Positions 43,901 through 56,425 of a stretch of 64,000 bases of DNA are shown here, piece after piece. Origin of the DNA: Styela clava. Taxonomy: Eukaryota > Chordata > Ascidiacea > Stolidobranchia > Styelidae. Every line of letters begins with the position of its first letter. The stretch's first letter is position 1. The translations under genes were made by a program, and so were the position numbers. The DNA lies in the NCBI RefSeq assembly GCF_964204865.1, contig NC_135262.1, positions 6,944,001 to 7,008,000 on the forward strand, given 5' to 3'. The notes under the pieces are model-generated. The model was not told where the DNA came from, did no database searches, and was given only the letters and a program-made list of their open reading frames with translations.

Positions 43901-46900
43901 ACATATTTTGAAACACATGATATTAACACATTACAAACATGTAAGATATTGACGCAGAAAAAACACACATAATATAATAGTATCGCATCACAGAATAATA
44001 TGAGGCTTTGAATAAATATGAGTTATTACTATCAATTTCTCGTCTGTTACAACTTACAGGATAACACACTTACAAGATTCACACACACAGGGAGATAAAG
44101 GCGTTTAACACATAAGATTAAATTTTTGAATGAAAATACAACTTGCTATTAGTAAAACACACATAAGTGTTTTATGCAGATACGTGACGGTATATTTTTT
44201 TTACGTTGAGTATGTACCATGACTAACCATTATGCATTAAATGTAATATATTAGACGTATATATGACTCAATAGATGAGTCGTAGTAAATTGAACAAAAA
44301 ATTTGAATGAGCTTAAACATCGGTCATGCTTGGTAACATATGTTATCTAAGGCCCATATCTGGCTATGATAGGGTTACAATCGATGCTGCTTTAAAGGAA
44401 AACAAATCTAAGGATTTTGGTTTGGCAAAATATTTGAATATCCTACTATACAGCTGTAATGGCATCTTATTAAAACAATTGCGACTGGTTATTGAAAATA
44501 GATTGAGGACTGTAATATGTTCCATACAGCATTAATAAAATATATTTATGTAATGTTTCGTCTGACCAAAGTCAATTGATAAATAATTGTAGAAGGAAGA
44601 CCTTGGTCAGACGAAACGTTACAGAAATATATTTGTGTTAGTGTGCAACAAGACTCTTGAATCACTTAGGATAGTTATCTTTACTCTTGCTACAGCATCC
44701 TTGCATTATATGCATACTGCTCCATCGAAAGCATAGAAGACGGATAAGTAGTTAGTCTTGCAGAAACCCAATCGATAGCAAAATAAAAGTCAGTTAGGAA
44801 AATACTTTTTCATTATGGCATACTAAGCAGAATGCAAAATGGCCTTTTAGCAATCTTGTAAGTTGTAATCATGTGCAATATTATGTTTGTTGCGACGTGA
44901 TATGAAAATAGTATGTGCAATTCTTGCGTGTATGATGCAATAATATTCTGTGTAAAGCTACAATGATATTTTCACAATTCAAAAGTCTTTTACTCTAAAT
45001 AAAGATATATTGAATACAAAATTATGTGCAATGATATTGCAATATCTTGTGTGTTGTGATCTTTTGATGTGACATTTAATAATAAAGAAACAATAAGATA
45101 TCAAATTTAATCACATGGCGAACCACTGCCTGGAAACCCACACATGGTAATCAGAGGTACGACCACAAGTGTATTCCTAATGCTTAGCACGATGCACCAC
45201 CCGGCGCACCAGTATTGGAAAACAGTGAAATTCTACAATAATAGTAAAGCTCCCACTATATTACGTAGTTTGGATTTCTCATTCTTTATTTTGGTCTGTT
45301 GTGAATAGCGTTAATATGAATTTACAGATTTACAGTAATATGATCTTGTATTTACAGGCCAAAGAACCAAAGCAGTCTATACCATTAACAACATTACATG
45401 CAACTTTATCTCCAGAAATTATCGACCATCCGAATGGTTTACAATTATCGTTTCTCGTTAATGGTGTTACTAGACATATTTATCTTTATGCTGACAATGG
45501 AAAGGTATGTGCATTGTTGTCTTTTACTAAGCCTTATTATTCTGATGGATATTCGTGGGCGTTGTTTAACCTTTTACTGATATTTGTAGCCTGTCATTGC
45601 GCTATACTGACACTTCATTTACTGTATAATAAGTATTCAAAGTAAATATGGTGATGATAATTTTTGATATTTTGTTTGCTAATAATTTGTCACTGCTGTT
45701 ATTTTTGGTATATTTATGCCTTACAATAAGCATGATTTAAAAAGAGACTTTTGTTCCATTTGATACTGCCATATATTATATAGCAGTTGCCTTTTATTTT
45801 TAGGTATTGAAATTTTTTACTCATCCCAGCTTATTCTGATTTGGCCTAATTCTACACTATAATTTTAAATAGTCCCCGACTCTCAGTACCTCTTGGCACC
45901 TCAGTGGTGGCACGAACTTCGCTTTGAGATCAGTCACCTCTATTTTTGAGTGAGTGATGAAACTATGACCTTAGAGGGGCCATTCCAAGCAAAAGTTCAA
46001 TTTCATCAATTTTATTATTGAAAGTGTAGTGAAAGTAATTTTTTTGTATTTTTTATATCAAAAGACATTAGAATTTTAGTGGACTGCATCCATTTCACCG
46101 AAAAAGTTAAAATTTCACCCAAGTTTTTGATGGTTTTTAGAGAATGTCCTGAAATGTAGAAATTTTTGTGTAATTGACATATTATTTTGTGATGATTCGT
46201 GACACAAAGTGTTTGATTGTGTGATACAGTTATTTCATATGAAATCGACACACTCGATTTAAGTTAATAAAGTTTAAATGTTTCAAGTGCTGTAGGACAT
46301 GTCTTCACCCATTTAACGATTTATTACCATAATTTTAAGAGATGACAGAGGCCGCTGTTCCGAAGTTGAAAATGTCTTATAGTGTCACATTCGATATGCA
46401 CATTATTGAGATGGATTTACAGTGTTACATTAAGTAACTTGAGCAACACTTAGAGGGGTCCTTCAGCTACTGCACCAGAAAATATTATGGGGTCCTGCAG
46501 CCTGCTGTACCATCGCAAAAATTCACAGCACAACACAATGTAACGTTAATGCATGGTGGATTTGCTGTCCTGTATTGTCACGCTATATTTTACACTATTT
46601 TTTATATCCACTAAGTAAGTCTTGTGTGTAACTTTTGTGCAATTTTTTCCATATTCAATAAAGCAATTGATTGGACAATGAAACATAACATGTAGCTGAA
46701 ATATAAAAATATATTGCATCTAACAACATGCAAAATTTCTGGAATTCTCCTGTAGTGTCACTTACAATAGCCCAGAGAATATTTATTTTAATTGATTAAT
46801 TAATGTTAGCGTAATTTTACTCTATGATTCCTTATAGTCTCAGAGCTCAGAGTGTGTGCAGATGAGAGATGACGTTGGTTTGAGCGAATTTCCTTAAATA

Positions 46901-49900
46901 TTTGAAAAAAATATTATTTATAATTAATTATTTAATTAATAATTTTTATTAATCACATCCCCAATTATCAACATTTATACATACCTTTGGAATATCCATT
47001 TTTAACTGCGACTCATTAATCTGTTGATTGCACACTTATTGCTTCCGTGTTTACTGAACAATAAAAATATGATAAGATTACGCAGATTAAGGAAGTGAAT
47101 CCAATAATGCTGCTAAGTACAAAGCAATTCATTTCTTCTTTTCGTCAAGCTTGCATGAAACGTTTATTCGTTTCAAAATTTGTATTTGTGGCAATTTATT
47201 TAATATTTGAATCTGTAATGATGACGAAATAATTTGATGATATGTTTTGAGCAGTGATTCTGAAAACTTCATGATTAGTGGTCCTTGGCTCCCTTCTAAA
47301 GACTATCAACGCTTGTGACTCCCTGCTCTTCTCTAAAAAAAATTAGTTTTGTCTTTAACAGGTTTCCATCTGTTATTTCATGCGGCAAGTTTAATAATAA
47401 AAAAGCCGATAAACCAAAGCGAAAGAATGCATTATGATGAAAGAATTGGAAATATTTATTTAAATTTAATGCACCGTAGTTATCGCAAATGGTATTTAGG
47501 CCTATTTTCTTAACCACCAGAAAACCGCTCTGTGGCCAGGCAATTTGAGAAACCCAGTTCTAGAGAATAGTTATTCAACAATTCAAACATTAGGCGATAC
47601 ATTTGTATATTTATAAATAAGAATAGATCATAATTTTGCTTGAATGAGGTCTATTTATATTGTTTAAAATCAAAATTATATTAAGGTAAAATCATAGAAT
47701 AGCTGTTTGTATGAAAACATTTTAATTAGTGTGACAAAATTTAAAAAATGTGGTCTTTTTAATAAATATTTTGTCATCAATGATTGGTATGGCTAACGAA
47801 AATGGGCATCATTTCAAACTGAACAAATTCTAGTAGAATGCAGCATGCCAAAGGCCTACCCAAAAATATGACAATTGAAAATTCATGCTCAAAACCAGCT
47901 ATGTAGCGTCGTTCTCACGATATTGCAGCATGTCTGCATTGGAAGTAATGATTCGTGTCACGTGCAGGAAGCTTTTCATTTCATTTCGAAATACAATTGA
48001 CCTTTTAAAAAATTAATGTTTGAAAATTTATGATTTTAATAAAATTGTAATAAAATAATATCAAATTTTCAAATATGAGTTTATGTTGACTCCATAATCA
48101 GCATAACAGATTATAAAATATTCAATAAAAATGAATTATGAAATCAGGAGAGCCAACCAAACTTTAGGTAACGGCTAAAACATTCTATTTTCAAATAATA
48201 ATGTGTTACCAAAAGAAGTGGTATATGTGTTCACTCATCTCAAAGTATAATATTAATTCATACACACACACACAAACACAGAAATATAATAAAATAAATA
48301 AATAAAAATTATAGAATCTTAGGATAAATCACTTGTTAAACAAAAGAAAAAAACGGAAAAAATTTTTTTTCAAGCTCTAATAATCTTTTGTAAGAAGCAG
48401 TCAGCTATAATAGCAACCTTTGTGAGTCGTGTGTTTTTCATACACACACACACACAAACACAGAAATATAATAAAATAAATAAAAAAATTATAGAATCTT
48501 AGGATAAATCACTTGTTAAACAAAAAAAAAAACACCGAAAAAAATTTTTTTTTAAGCTCTAATAATCTTTTGTAAGAAGCAGTCAGCTATAATAGCAACC
48601 TTTGTGAGTCATCTAATCCATGTTGCTTTATCAGCAAAATATATTGATGTTATTTCTATGACAAATTTTCCAAACGTAAAACGGTCCTGCTACTGCTATT
48701 GAATTGACGCAGTCTTTGCGCTTGAAATTTAAGAGCAAAATTCCAAAAGTAAGTCAATTGTAAAGAAGTTGCAAATCAAAAAATCTTGTCAGGGATTTAG
48801 AGTCATTAGAGTTTTAAAGTTCTTTTATTTTTTAAATTCCCTCTTAGTTTTTTTTTAAATAAATTTGTATGCTATTTAATATTTCCAACTTTTCAGTATA
48901 TAGCTAAACATGAAATAATGTATTTTTGGGTGACTTATGACCTATGAGGCGGGTCAAAAAATTTCTTCTGCGATCCCATTCACGTTTATTTCTTAACAAG
49001 ACTCTATAAGAATGGCCACTGGTAATTGACAGGTGATTTCCTTCATTGGAATCATTACAGCTATGCTATTTCACTTTTGTACCATTTGGAAATTACAAAA
49101 TAATCTTGTGATTATGATGAATTTAATATCATAATTGATAATTATAATATCGTGTGTCTGCGGCATTAAAAATAAGTTTAAATGGTTATTGATCACCTTC
49201 AAAATATTTTTTATGCAAAGTGAACTTTGGATTTTATTAATCAATATATACTTTCGAATGGAGTTTACCTAATATTTATTTTACTATTTATATATTTTAA
49301 TATTTATATATTATATCTGGATGCGAAATTTTAATTAGACATGCTATTAGATTTGAAATATTCATAATTTATATAATATTTACCGTCAATGATGACAATA
49401 TTAGCCTGTGTGCATTTTCTGCTACTATTAGTTTTTGAATATTGAAATAATCTTTTCGATTTAGTATAGCAACCCAATTTATAAGGTACACTCATAACCA
49501 GGTTAAGATTGGGCTATAATTTTATTCTGAATTTCCTCATTTAGCCTATTCGAGTTCGGAGACTGTCTGTTAGCCAAGTGAATATACCCCCTGCCCATAG
49601 GTTTCAATCCCTTTATACAACTTGATGTAGAATAGGCGAACAAAATTAGTTACCTCCATATTGGTACACATAATGCTTAATGTGAGATGAGGTATATAAA
49701 TTGATATCTTTAAAGTTACTGAACTGATAATCCAGGATGCCTGATACAAATTGAATTTTTGAGTGCATTTGGAATTGTTTATATTCAATTTTTGTGTTTG
49801 TTTGACAGGAAGCAGTTGATTGGTACATCACAATCCGTGCAACAGTTTATTCTAATTTAAAAGAACAATATTCTGAACTTTCAAATGACGAAGTAAGAAT

Positions 49901-52900
49901 TTTTTTATGTAAATATGAAATATAAGTAGTTTATTTGGGGTTTCTCAAAATGTCAAGTTGAACACTTGTACCATTTGCCCTTCACTTCATATGAATACTA
50001 ACCTTTTACCAAACAATTATATCTGTTGTGACCAGAAAACATAGCATGAATATCACTTCATATGCTTACTTCATCCATTTCGTCACAATGTATATCTACC
50101 CTGACTCAGAACAATGGGACAACCGTGCGACAATTGTAAGACATGTGTGGTCAATGTTTATATAGGTAGTGCAAATGTTCAGACTTTGATTCTGGATTTG
50201 ACGTGATACTTGTTAATATAACTCCGCCATGCCAGGTATGGCAATAGTTGACAATCTTAATACTGCCTCGATTGGCAATTAGCAGTTATATAAACCACCC
50301 TGACACAGAGAGAGAGAAAGCCCAACAATGCTCCAGAAGTATGTGTACTAATATGAAAGTAACTAAGTTTGTTCGCCTATTCTACATCAAGTTGTGAAAA
50401 TGGACTGAAACATATGGGCATGGGGTATATTCACTTGCCTAAAACTGATAGTCCTCGCACTCATAATAGAACTAAAATATGGAAAATTGGAACAAAATTA
50501 TGGCTTAACCCTAAGCTGGTACACACACTACAGGAGTACCCAATGCTCCATCGATCGAGTCACATATCATTTCAAGTAGTAATGTAAGGTTATGACACGT
50601 ACTTACACAATCCATCAATATTTTTTTCCTTTTAAAGATAATAAAAAGAATGGCCAGGAATCAACAAAAACAAGGTTGGATGTCGAAAACTGGACCAAAA
50701 GTAAGTACATAATGAACTTATTGCATTCGTTCGTTGTAAATTTCAAATCATAAGAAGTGCTTTTGCGGAAATTCAATATATGTTAGCCCCATAGAATTTT
50801 AAAATATGTGGTTGACACATGAATAAATAATCAGATAATGAAAGAAATGAGCGGATTTACAAAAGAAGTAGTCAGAATCTTCAATTCTCAGCATTCACTG
50901 TTATCTTGCATTCCAATTTGTTTTCAGAAAACTGAACCGTATAGGAAACGATGGTTTGTTTTAGATGACAGAAGATTATTATATTTTACTCAACCACTGG
51001 TAAGCTTTTCCTTCCATTTATATGTATTATCATTACCTATTTTGATTTTAATCTAAAATTTGTCGGGACTTTGGACTATGTGGAGTTAACAAATTACGAA
51101 CCTAGCTTCATCTCCGTAGCCCCACTTGTCATATTTGATTTCTGACATCAGACATTTGGTGGTCCATATTCTTTAAACATCCATGTTAAATACAGGAAGC
51201 GTATCCTAAAGGAGCCATCTACTTAGGCAACAGACAAGATGGTTATATAGTTCGAGATGGTCTACCAGCCGGTCAGCAAGAATCTGGGTATGGGATAACT
51301 GTCACAACGCCTGAAAGGTCAGTATTCAAATAATATAACAATATAAATCTTCAGTATCACAGGATACATTTGTATCGAAATCAATTGATACCTTTGACTC
51401 CAAATATAGCTCTGATCAAGTAGCGTCTTGGATTTAGGTGGCATGATTGGTAATAAACAAGGTTGAAGCAAGGAGAGTCCAGCAATCCTCTCGCACATAA
51501 CTATCCTCGCATGGGATTAGAACCTGCGAACCGATGCAAGGTTATCAGAGGTGCGGTGGTGATCATATTCCTAACGCTTAGCATGATGCGCTACACCGCC
51601 GTGCTGAGGGTTCATCGGTTCCATACTAGATGGCAGATAGTAATGTGCAATACATAACTTGTTATATATGAATGTAATGTTTGATAGTAAAATACAGCCC
51701 ACTCTAGATTTTAGAAGTTCTGGATTGTTTTTGATGCATCTCTATTATGATGAATTTTGTCACAGCGATTCCAATTTATTACAGAGATTTCTTGTTACTA
51801 TGTGAAGACCAAGAAGAACAAAGATCATGGATCGCAGAAATTAAAAATGTTTTGACGAGACCTTTATCAGAACAAGATAATAAAGGTACTTACTTTATTT
51901 ATTTAATTGCTTCGACTGTACTGATTGGTAGGATTCTTTGAAACTTCAAATAGTATGAATATACAAATCCAACTCCATTTGGCTGCGTATTTATCACCAA
52001 TTCCATCCTTACATTTGGAATGTTTAACTGGTTTGCTAATACTGTGTATGTGACCTGAACAAGGTGTTTCCTCATAAATTCTGTTAGAATAAACTCCAAA
52101 TGTATTATCTGGACTAGCTTTTTAATATCAAATTTAACCAATTTGGTATGAAAACTGCTAGTTTTATTCTAAATTACCATAAACTCAAAATCGATCAAAT
52201 GTAATATAATAAATTTTAACTAGATTTGACGATTACTTATTTATTTAATAATAAATTCAAGGGAATAGCATGTTATGTGTGTTTCAAATTTCATATCATT
52301 GATTATTTTCAATACATCGTTTTGTTAAAATTACATGTCGGATTTGTTTATGCATGCAATAGTGATTTAGTTGTTGTGTCATCTAAAATGTTTTTAACCA
52401 TTCGTGAAGTTAATTCTTATTTGTGAACGATCATCACTTCATGAATTTACTCATTCTGTTAAATAAATAATCTAAAAGTAGAATAAGATTGGCTGTTAAT
52501 CGAATTAATCTTGTCAAATCAATACTCCGCTACTGATAATAAATATTGGTGATGACCAGTTTTGGAAAGATTCAAGTCCAGTTTTGCAACGACTCTATCG
52601 AACTCATCAACTCAGCGAAAAGACTTGTTATTTGTGTCACTTTGACCTCTATTTTCGATAATTATTCTTGCTGATTTAACTTGGCATGGGAGATTTAAAA
52701 ATGGTAACCGTGTAACATACCGTAGGTTTCATAAGATATAAGTGACAAATCTTTGAAGAATGCTTCATACTCATCATGCCAGTCGAATCTTCATGTAAAA
52801 TAAATACATTCCAGATTTAATAAATCATAAACAAACATATGAAAAACGAAGAAAATCAGTAGCACGATTGGCGAGCACTTCTTTGAGTGCTGTTGTACCG

Positions 52901-53602
52901 ACATCTCCTAAGGTAAGAAAGGTGATCTGGATTATTTTTTGAAATGACGAATTTGAGAACAAATTCATCAAAAAAAATTTTTCAATATTTTGAACAATGA
53001 TTTTGGATATTCCAGTCATAATGAAACAACTTCAGCATTGATTTTTGATTGCATTCAGAAACTGATTATTTCTTGTGTATGAATCGTGTTACAATTAATG
53101 AAAAGTGGTTCACTCATCAATGAGACACGACTTGCATATATCGTGTCGAACCCTAAAATGATTACGGTACATGATTTTAGGCGATAAATTCTGTTGGAAT
53201 TCGCAAATTAGATATCAATATAACCTGTTATAACAATTACTGTATTTACTTCCAACTCCGTGTTCCCATATTCACTCTTGTGTACAAGGATAGTAAGGTA
53301 ATTCACCGTAGGTTTAGAACCAGAGCTCCTGACCACACAATGTTATAAGTTTTTGTCCATTATGCTAACCATCAGGCCATTGCATCTACTAAACTGAACA
53401 ATTGATTTTTTTGATCTAAATAAATATGCTAGATATCTTTTATCTAGCAATTATATTGTAAATTTTTGTTCACTAATAACCCATGACATTTCTAATAACT
53501 TACTAACAGCATGTTGGTTACGTAATGGTACTTACTACAAGGATTGTAACTCGTTAAAATTACCTCTCCTCTTCTATTTTGTAGCAGAAACAGCATTTTT
53601 AA
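37944..53602 (+). CDS. ADAP: ADAP (ArfGAP with dual PH domains, centaurin-alpha) homologue, 402 aa
   Basis: Twelve exons: 37944-38025, 41338-41471, 42364-42455, 43335-43530, 45358-45504, 49809-49892, 50638-50700, 50928-50999, 51196-51317, 51785-51885, 52815-52912 and 53585-53602. All phases close; human ADAP1/2 are 374-381 aa. The ArfGAP zinc finger is split by intron 1. Exon 1 gives KYCADCNAA and exon 2 [19 protein letters not shown], making CxxCx16CxxC, followed by the arginine-finger GIHR. PH1 spans exons 4-6 ([20 protein letters not shown] ... [12 protein letters not shown]). PH2 spans exons 7-10 ([39 protein letters not shown]). The family binds PIP3 through its PH domains and stimulates GTP hydrolysis on Arf6 at the plasma membrane. 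Introns of 3.3 and 4.3 kb carry many TEs. The last exon encodes only QKQHF and starts at a tandem tag/cag acceptor. Confidence 0.95.
38305..38648. mobile_element. Tc1/mariner (pogo/Tigger-like) MITE, 344 bp, TA target
   Basis: The ends are CAGGGAGTCCTCGACTTACG and, inverted, CAGGGAGTCCTCAAGTTACG, flanked by TA on both sides (38303-38304 and 38649-38650). There is no coding capacity. It lies in ADAP intron 1. Confidence 0.85.
38680..38790 (-). repeat. tRNA-SINE 3' fragment
   Basis: On the minus strand it shows ttagtaaccagacgagag, then ccgggataaatatga, the family tail. It is immediately next to the mariner-like MITE. Confidence 0.55.
38881..39336. repeat. Long imperfect inverted repeat (foldback element)
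   Basis: The left arm GGGTCTTACTACTTACTGAA continues ...tacagcgcgaaacaccacaa. It pairs with the right arm, which read inverted is GGTCCTACTACTTACTGAAT, then acatcgcaaaacaccgcaaa. The arms extend for roughly 100 bp through repeated CGCGAAACAGAGG-type motifs. A long open frame across it is a by-product of this composition. Confidence 0.75.
40792..41007. mobile_element. MITE family B, second copy (inverted), about 9-bp TSD
   Basis: The ends are GGTGACCATACATTTGAACC and, inverted, GGTTCCATTACATTTGAACC. The flanks TAATGAGAT and GAATGAGAC match at 7 of 9 positions. It lies in ADAP intron 1. Confidence 0.85.
41585..41705 (-). repeat. tRNA-SINE 3' fragment in ADAP intron 2
   Basis: On the plus strand it reads aggataggattttcatattt, then atccaggggagaggaaagccgat-like sequence, then gggattagtcagccag and ttttcaggatcatggacttg. 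This is the inverted family body and tail. Confidence 0.6.
44553..44624. repeat. Short hairpin-forming inverted repeat
   Basis: TAATGTTTCGTCTGACCAAA (44553 on) pairs with the inverted right arm TAACGTTTCGTCTGACCAAG across a loop of about 25 nt. It lies in ADAP intron 4. It is possibly the remains of a small foldback element. Confidence 0.7.
45115..45205 (-). repeat. tRNA-SINE 5' (tRNA-like) fragment
   Basis: Read on the minus strand it gives gtgcatcgtgctaagcatta, then ggaatacacttgtggtcgta and cctctgattaccatgtgtg, matching the tRNA-like head of the copies at 51465 and 59080. Confidence 0.55.
48258..48611 (+). repeat. 182-bp tandem duplication, two copies
   Basis: The segment from the CACACA run through cagaaatataataaaataaa to agcaacctttgtgagtc occurs twice, with the second copy offset by 182 bp. 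The copies differ at a handful of positions only. It lies in ADAP intron 5. Confidence 0.9.
49483..49673. mobile_element. MITE family A, copy in ADAP intron 5
   Basis: The core is clear (gttagccaagtgaatatacc, ttgatgtagaataggcgaac, gttacctccatattggtaca). The outermost bases are diverged and no TSD is seen. It ends about 135 bp upstream of exon 6. Confidence 0.65.
50329..50541. mobile_element. MITE family A, copy in ADAP intron 6
   Basis: The left end is gctccagaagtatgtgtac and the right end ctggtacacacactacagga then gtacc. The core matches the family in the opposite orientation to 49483-49673. Confidence 0.7.
51465..51610 (-). repeat. tRNA-SINE 5' half with A- and B-box-like regions
   Basis: On the minus strand: tagcgcatcatgctaagcgt (A-box side), cacctctgataaccttgcat, then ggttcgcaggttctaatccc (B-box side) and tgcgagaggattgctggact. 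It lies in ADAP intron 9. Confidence 0.75.
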
Positions 53603-53809
53603 AAAAGAAGAAAAAGAAATGGTTTTGGTAATGACTCTTCACAATATTATCAAACTCACCGCCAATAAATTGTTTCTGAACGTTGCGTTTTTTATGGAAA
53701 TGGAAGACAGAATCATTGTGCTACTATGCAATTCCCCAAAATGGGCTCACCTGACTGGCAGGATCATCTCCAAATAACATATTACCTTGCTCACTACAGT
53801 AATATCCCT

Positions 53810-53970
53810 AGCAGTTATCTACGGCTTCCTTCACCATTAAGTCCATGCTTCCGAAATCGAATGACTGATCACATACTCGACATGGAGAGGCAGTGCAGTG
53901 TTTCGCCATATGCTTAAGCTGTCTTATCGACTTTCCTCCCCCCGGGATAAATATGAAAATCCTATCTTAA
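53810..53970 (+). repeat. tRNA-SINE 3' part
   Basis: It contains tacggcttccttcaccatta, then catgcttccgaaatcg, gtttcgccatatgcttaa and tttcctccccccgggataaa, the family body and tail. Confidence 0.7.
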
Positions 53971-54218
53971 TATTTGTTTGACTATGCTACTTGTAATAGT
54001 AAATTTCCAATCGATTAATTGTGTTTCATCAGGTAAGTAGTTTTTTAATTTCAGTTAGGTAGAATTGTGATCCATGCATTTGTACCTTTGTGTAATAACT
54101 CAATATTCGTAATCCCAATGGGGGATGGAAGTGGTCTTTGACGTGGAAAGACCACTTGGTAAAAGGCATGAACGTGTTATATTTTTGACTTTCATGATGT
54201 TATGTATTCATTCTTCGG

Positions 54219-54417
54219 CGCACCAATATGGAGGTAACTAATTTTGTTCGCCTACTTTACATCAAGTTGTGTAAAGGAACTAAAACCTATGGGCAGGAGG
54301 TATATTTACTTGGCTTCACAAACAGTCCCCAAACTCGTAATAGAGAACTAAAATAAGGAAAATAGGAATAAAAATTATGGCCTAACCCTAACATGGTACA
54401 CTTACTACGGGAGTACC
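54219..54417. mobile_element. MITE family A, copy downstream of ADAP
   Basis: It starts cgcaccaatatggaggtaac and ends ggtacacttactacgggagt then acc. The core includes tttgttcgcctactttacat and tatggcctaaccctaacatg. No clear TSD. Confidence 0.75.
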
Positions 54418-55545
54418 CATTATTCTCATATAAACAAAACAAGTTTCATTTTTATGGCCTTACTGATATGTGTGATAAAAACAATTTCATATTGCATTAT
54501 CTATCATTATTTCTTCCAAGTGGATATTCAGAGTCAATAATTTTTCCACCTTGGGGTTATATAGGAGTCTAGGGCATACGTATATTTGCTATTATCATCA
54601 TTCAAATCTGGGAAAGCAAAGCAGTATTAGTTCTTTGCTACAGAAAACTTTAATTATTATCAAAATCATTTAGTGGTTTTGCTTTCTTCTTTTGATATTT
54701 TATACATTATTCAAAGTGATCAGATAGATAAGCTGTTGTAATCAGGGTGAGTTCTGTACTTCTCTTCGTATGTGCTTGCTTTTATCTAAAACTTTATATC
54801 TGGTCGTAGAGGCTGTAGCAAACAGTTCACATTTTCTTTGATGTAAACATTTTTTATTTTAATATACGCAGGTATTTCATTTTATATTATGTATCGTATC
54901 TGTATGTAACCTTGCTTGTGCAATTTATTATATATATTTGTATTTTACACTGATTAATGGCCACTAATGCCTTGTCTGTCATGTATCAGGGTATATTCTT
55001 TATCACACAATTTTCACCACTATCGCTTTGGCTCATCTATGTTTTATGTTTCATAAATAAAATTCATTCTTTTTTTTAACATATCACTATAAAAATATGG
55101 TGTTCTATTAAAGGCTTTCGGCAGAAAATCACTTTATTCCTTGCCTCCTTTATCAACCAGAATAGAAGAGGCCATGGTGTTTAGTCGAAAGGGATTATGG
55201 GAATGTAAATTTGTGGACTTATTCACCAGTCCAAAATATGCTTAGTGAAAACTAATCTGTGCTTCGTTGAAGTCCCATACTGGTTAACGTTGTTATGGAA
55301 ATGAAAGAAAACCATATAATTGTTTGTGGACTGCAATATTGGATATTATTGTATAGACCAGAGTGCTGACGAAAATGTGTAATTTTTCCTATACCAACAT
55401 TCTAGTTCGCGCTGTTAGAAATTGATGCTTTTAATTTTTTGAATGGAGTACACCTACAACATAAACTACCTATGCCATTGCCTTGTCCCATACACATCTA
55501 TATATTAGGTATATAACGCATTTACTACTCTCAGCACTGTATTGC

Positions 55546-55551
55546 AATAAA
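55546..55551 (+). terminator. Candidate distal poly(A) signal for ADAP
   Basis: AATAAA is followed about 20-35 nt later by GT-rich tgtctgtgttgtattt, the usual layout of a cleavage/polyadenylation site. If used by ADAP it implies a 3' UTR of about 1.9 kb. Confidence 0.4.
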
Positions 55552-55807
55552 AATGACTTATTTCGAACTTGTCTGTGTTGTATTTCATGAACTGTTAATT
55601 TAGATAGTGATTTTTGATGGAAAGGAGAAATTTGGAACCATATTCAAGTCTGAGAGAGAGGGAATGTCCTCTACTATCTTTCCATCCAGATGTTGACTGA
55701 CTCAACAGCCCATGAAAGTAAAAAATAACAAAGTAGCTGCCTTGTAACACATTGTCTATCACATGACAGTGATGTAATGAAGTCCAGTAAATTTCCCTAA
55801 TGTGAAA

Positions 55808-56425
55808 TCAATCCATTCTTGCTTTCAACTTTCTTGAGGTGATCTTTCCCTTTTCAATGATATGCACGACAGCTCCCCAACCAGAACATGCATCTCTATC
55901 GACAGCGTTCAACAAGGATTGTGATATACATTCAAATAATTGATCTGCATCCATATCAGGTTGCCAAAGTGCTTCACACATACCATACATTTGCTCAGAG
56001 CTTGTGCCGCTCACAACAAAATCTTCTGGTTCCATTGGGCAACCTATGACGTCCAGCGAACAAATGAAAGGTTCGTACGTTTTTGGATTAAGTCCAGCGA
56101 TAACTGGTTCTACAAAATACGGACCAAATCGTCGCTCGTACAACAAATTTGAAACCATGCTCATGAAAGTTTTTGGAGTTATGGAACGGTTTTCACGTAA
56201 TTCGTACAACTTTCTTCTAAAATTAAGCCTCTGTGAGACCGTTTGCACATCAGTAGCGAGGCCAGCAAGCCCGATAAATAATCTATCTCCCATTGGAAAG
56301 ACTTTTTCAAAGTCCATGTGGATAGTTTGAGCTTGAACACCGAATCTAAGATCAGAAGCAATGGCAACACAGTCTTTGCCCTTCATGGCAATGACTGACC
56401 CACCATTATATTCCAAGATTGACAT
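55808..56425 (-). CDS. PSMB3: Proteasome subunit beta type-3, 205 aa, intronless
   Basis: A single exon encodes 205 residues, the same length as vertebrate PSMB3, colinear throughout. Matching segments include [68 protein letters not shown]-type [19 protein letters not shown] and [18 protein letters not shown]. Beta-3 is one of the seven beta subunits of the 20S core and is non-catalytic: it has no propeptide exposing an N-terminal Thr, consistent with the sequence here. A good acceptor (tatctttatacag) lies 12 nt upstream of the ATG on the minus strand (AG at 56439-56438). This fits spliced-leader trans-splicing or a 5' UTR intron. Lack of coding introns contrasts with neighbouring genes; a retrocopy is possible, but the frame is fully intact. 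Confidence 0.97.
   Translation of the reverse strand: MSILEYNGGSVIAMKGKDCVAIASDLRFGVQAQTIHMDFEKVFPMGDRLFIGLAGLATDVQTVSQRLNFRRKLYELRENRSITPKTFMSMVSNLLYERRFGPYFVEPVIAGLNPKTYEPFICSLDVIGCPMEPEDFVVSGTSSEQMYGMCEALWQPDMDADQLFECISQSLLNAVDRDACSGWGAVVHIIEKGKITSRKLKARMD

Larger units (their letters stand above)
53603..55807. other. Region between convergent ADAP and PSMB3
   Basis: It contains a SINE (53810-53970) and a family A MITE (54219-54417). AATAAA occurs at 53664-53669, and again at 55546-55551 followed by GT-rich sequence. Part or all of it may therefore be ADAP 3' UTR. No coding exon is supported. Confidence 0.5.
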
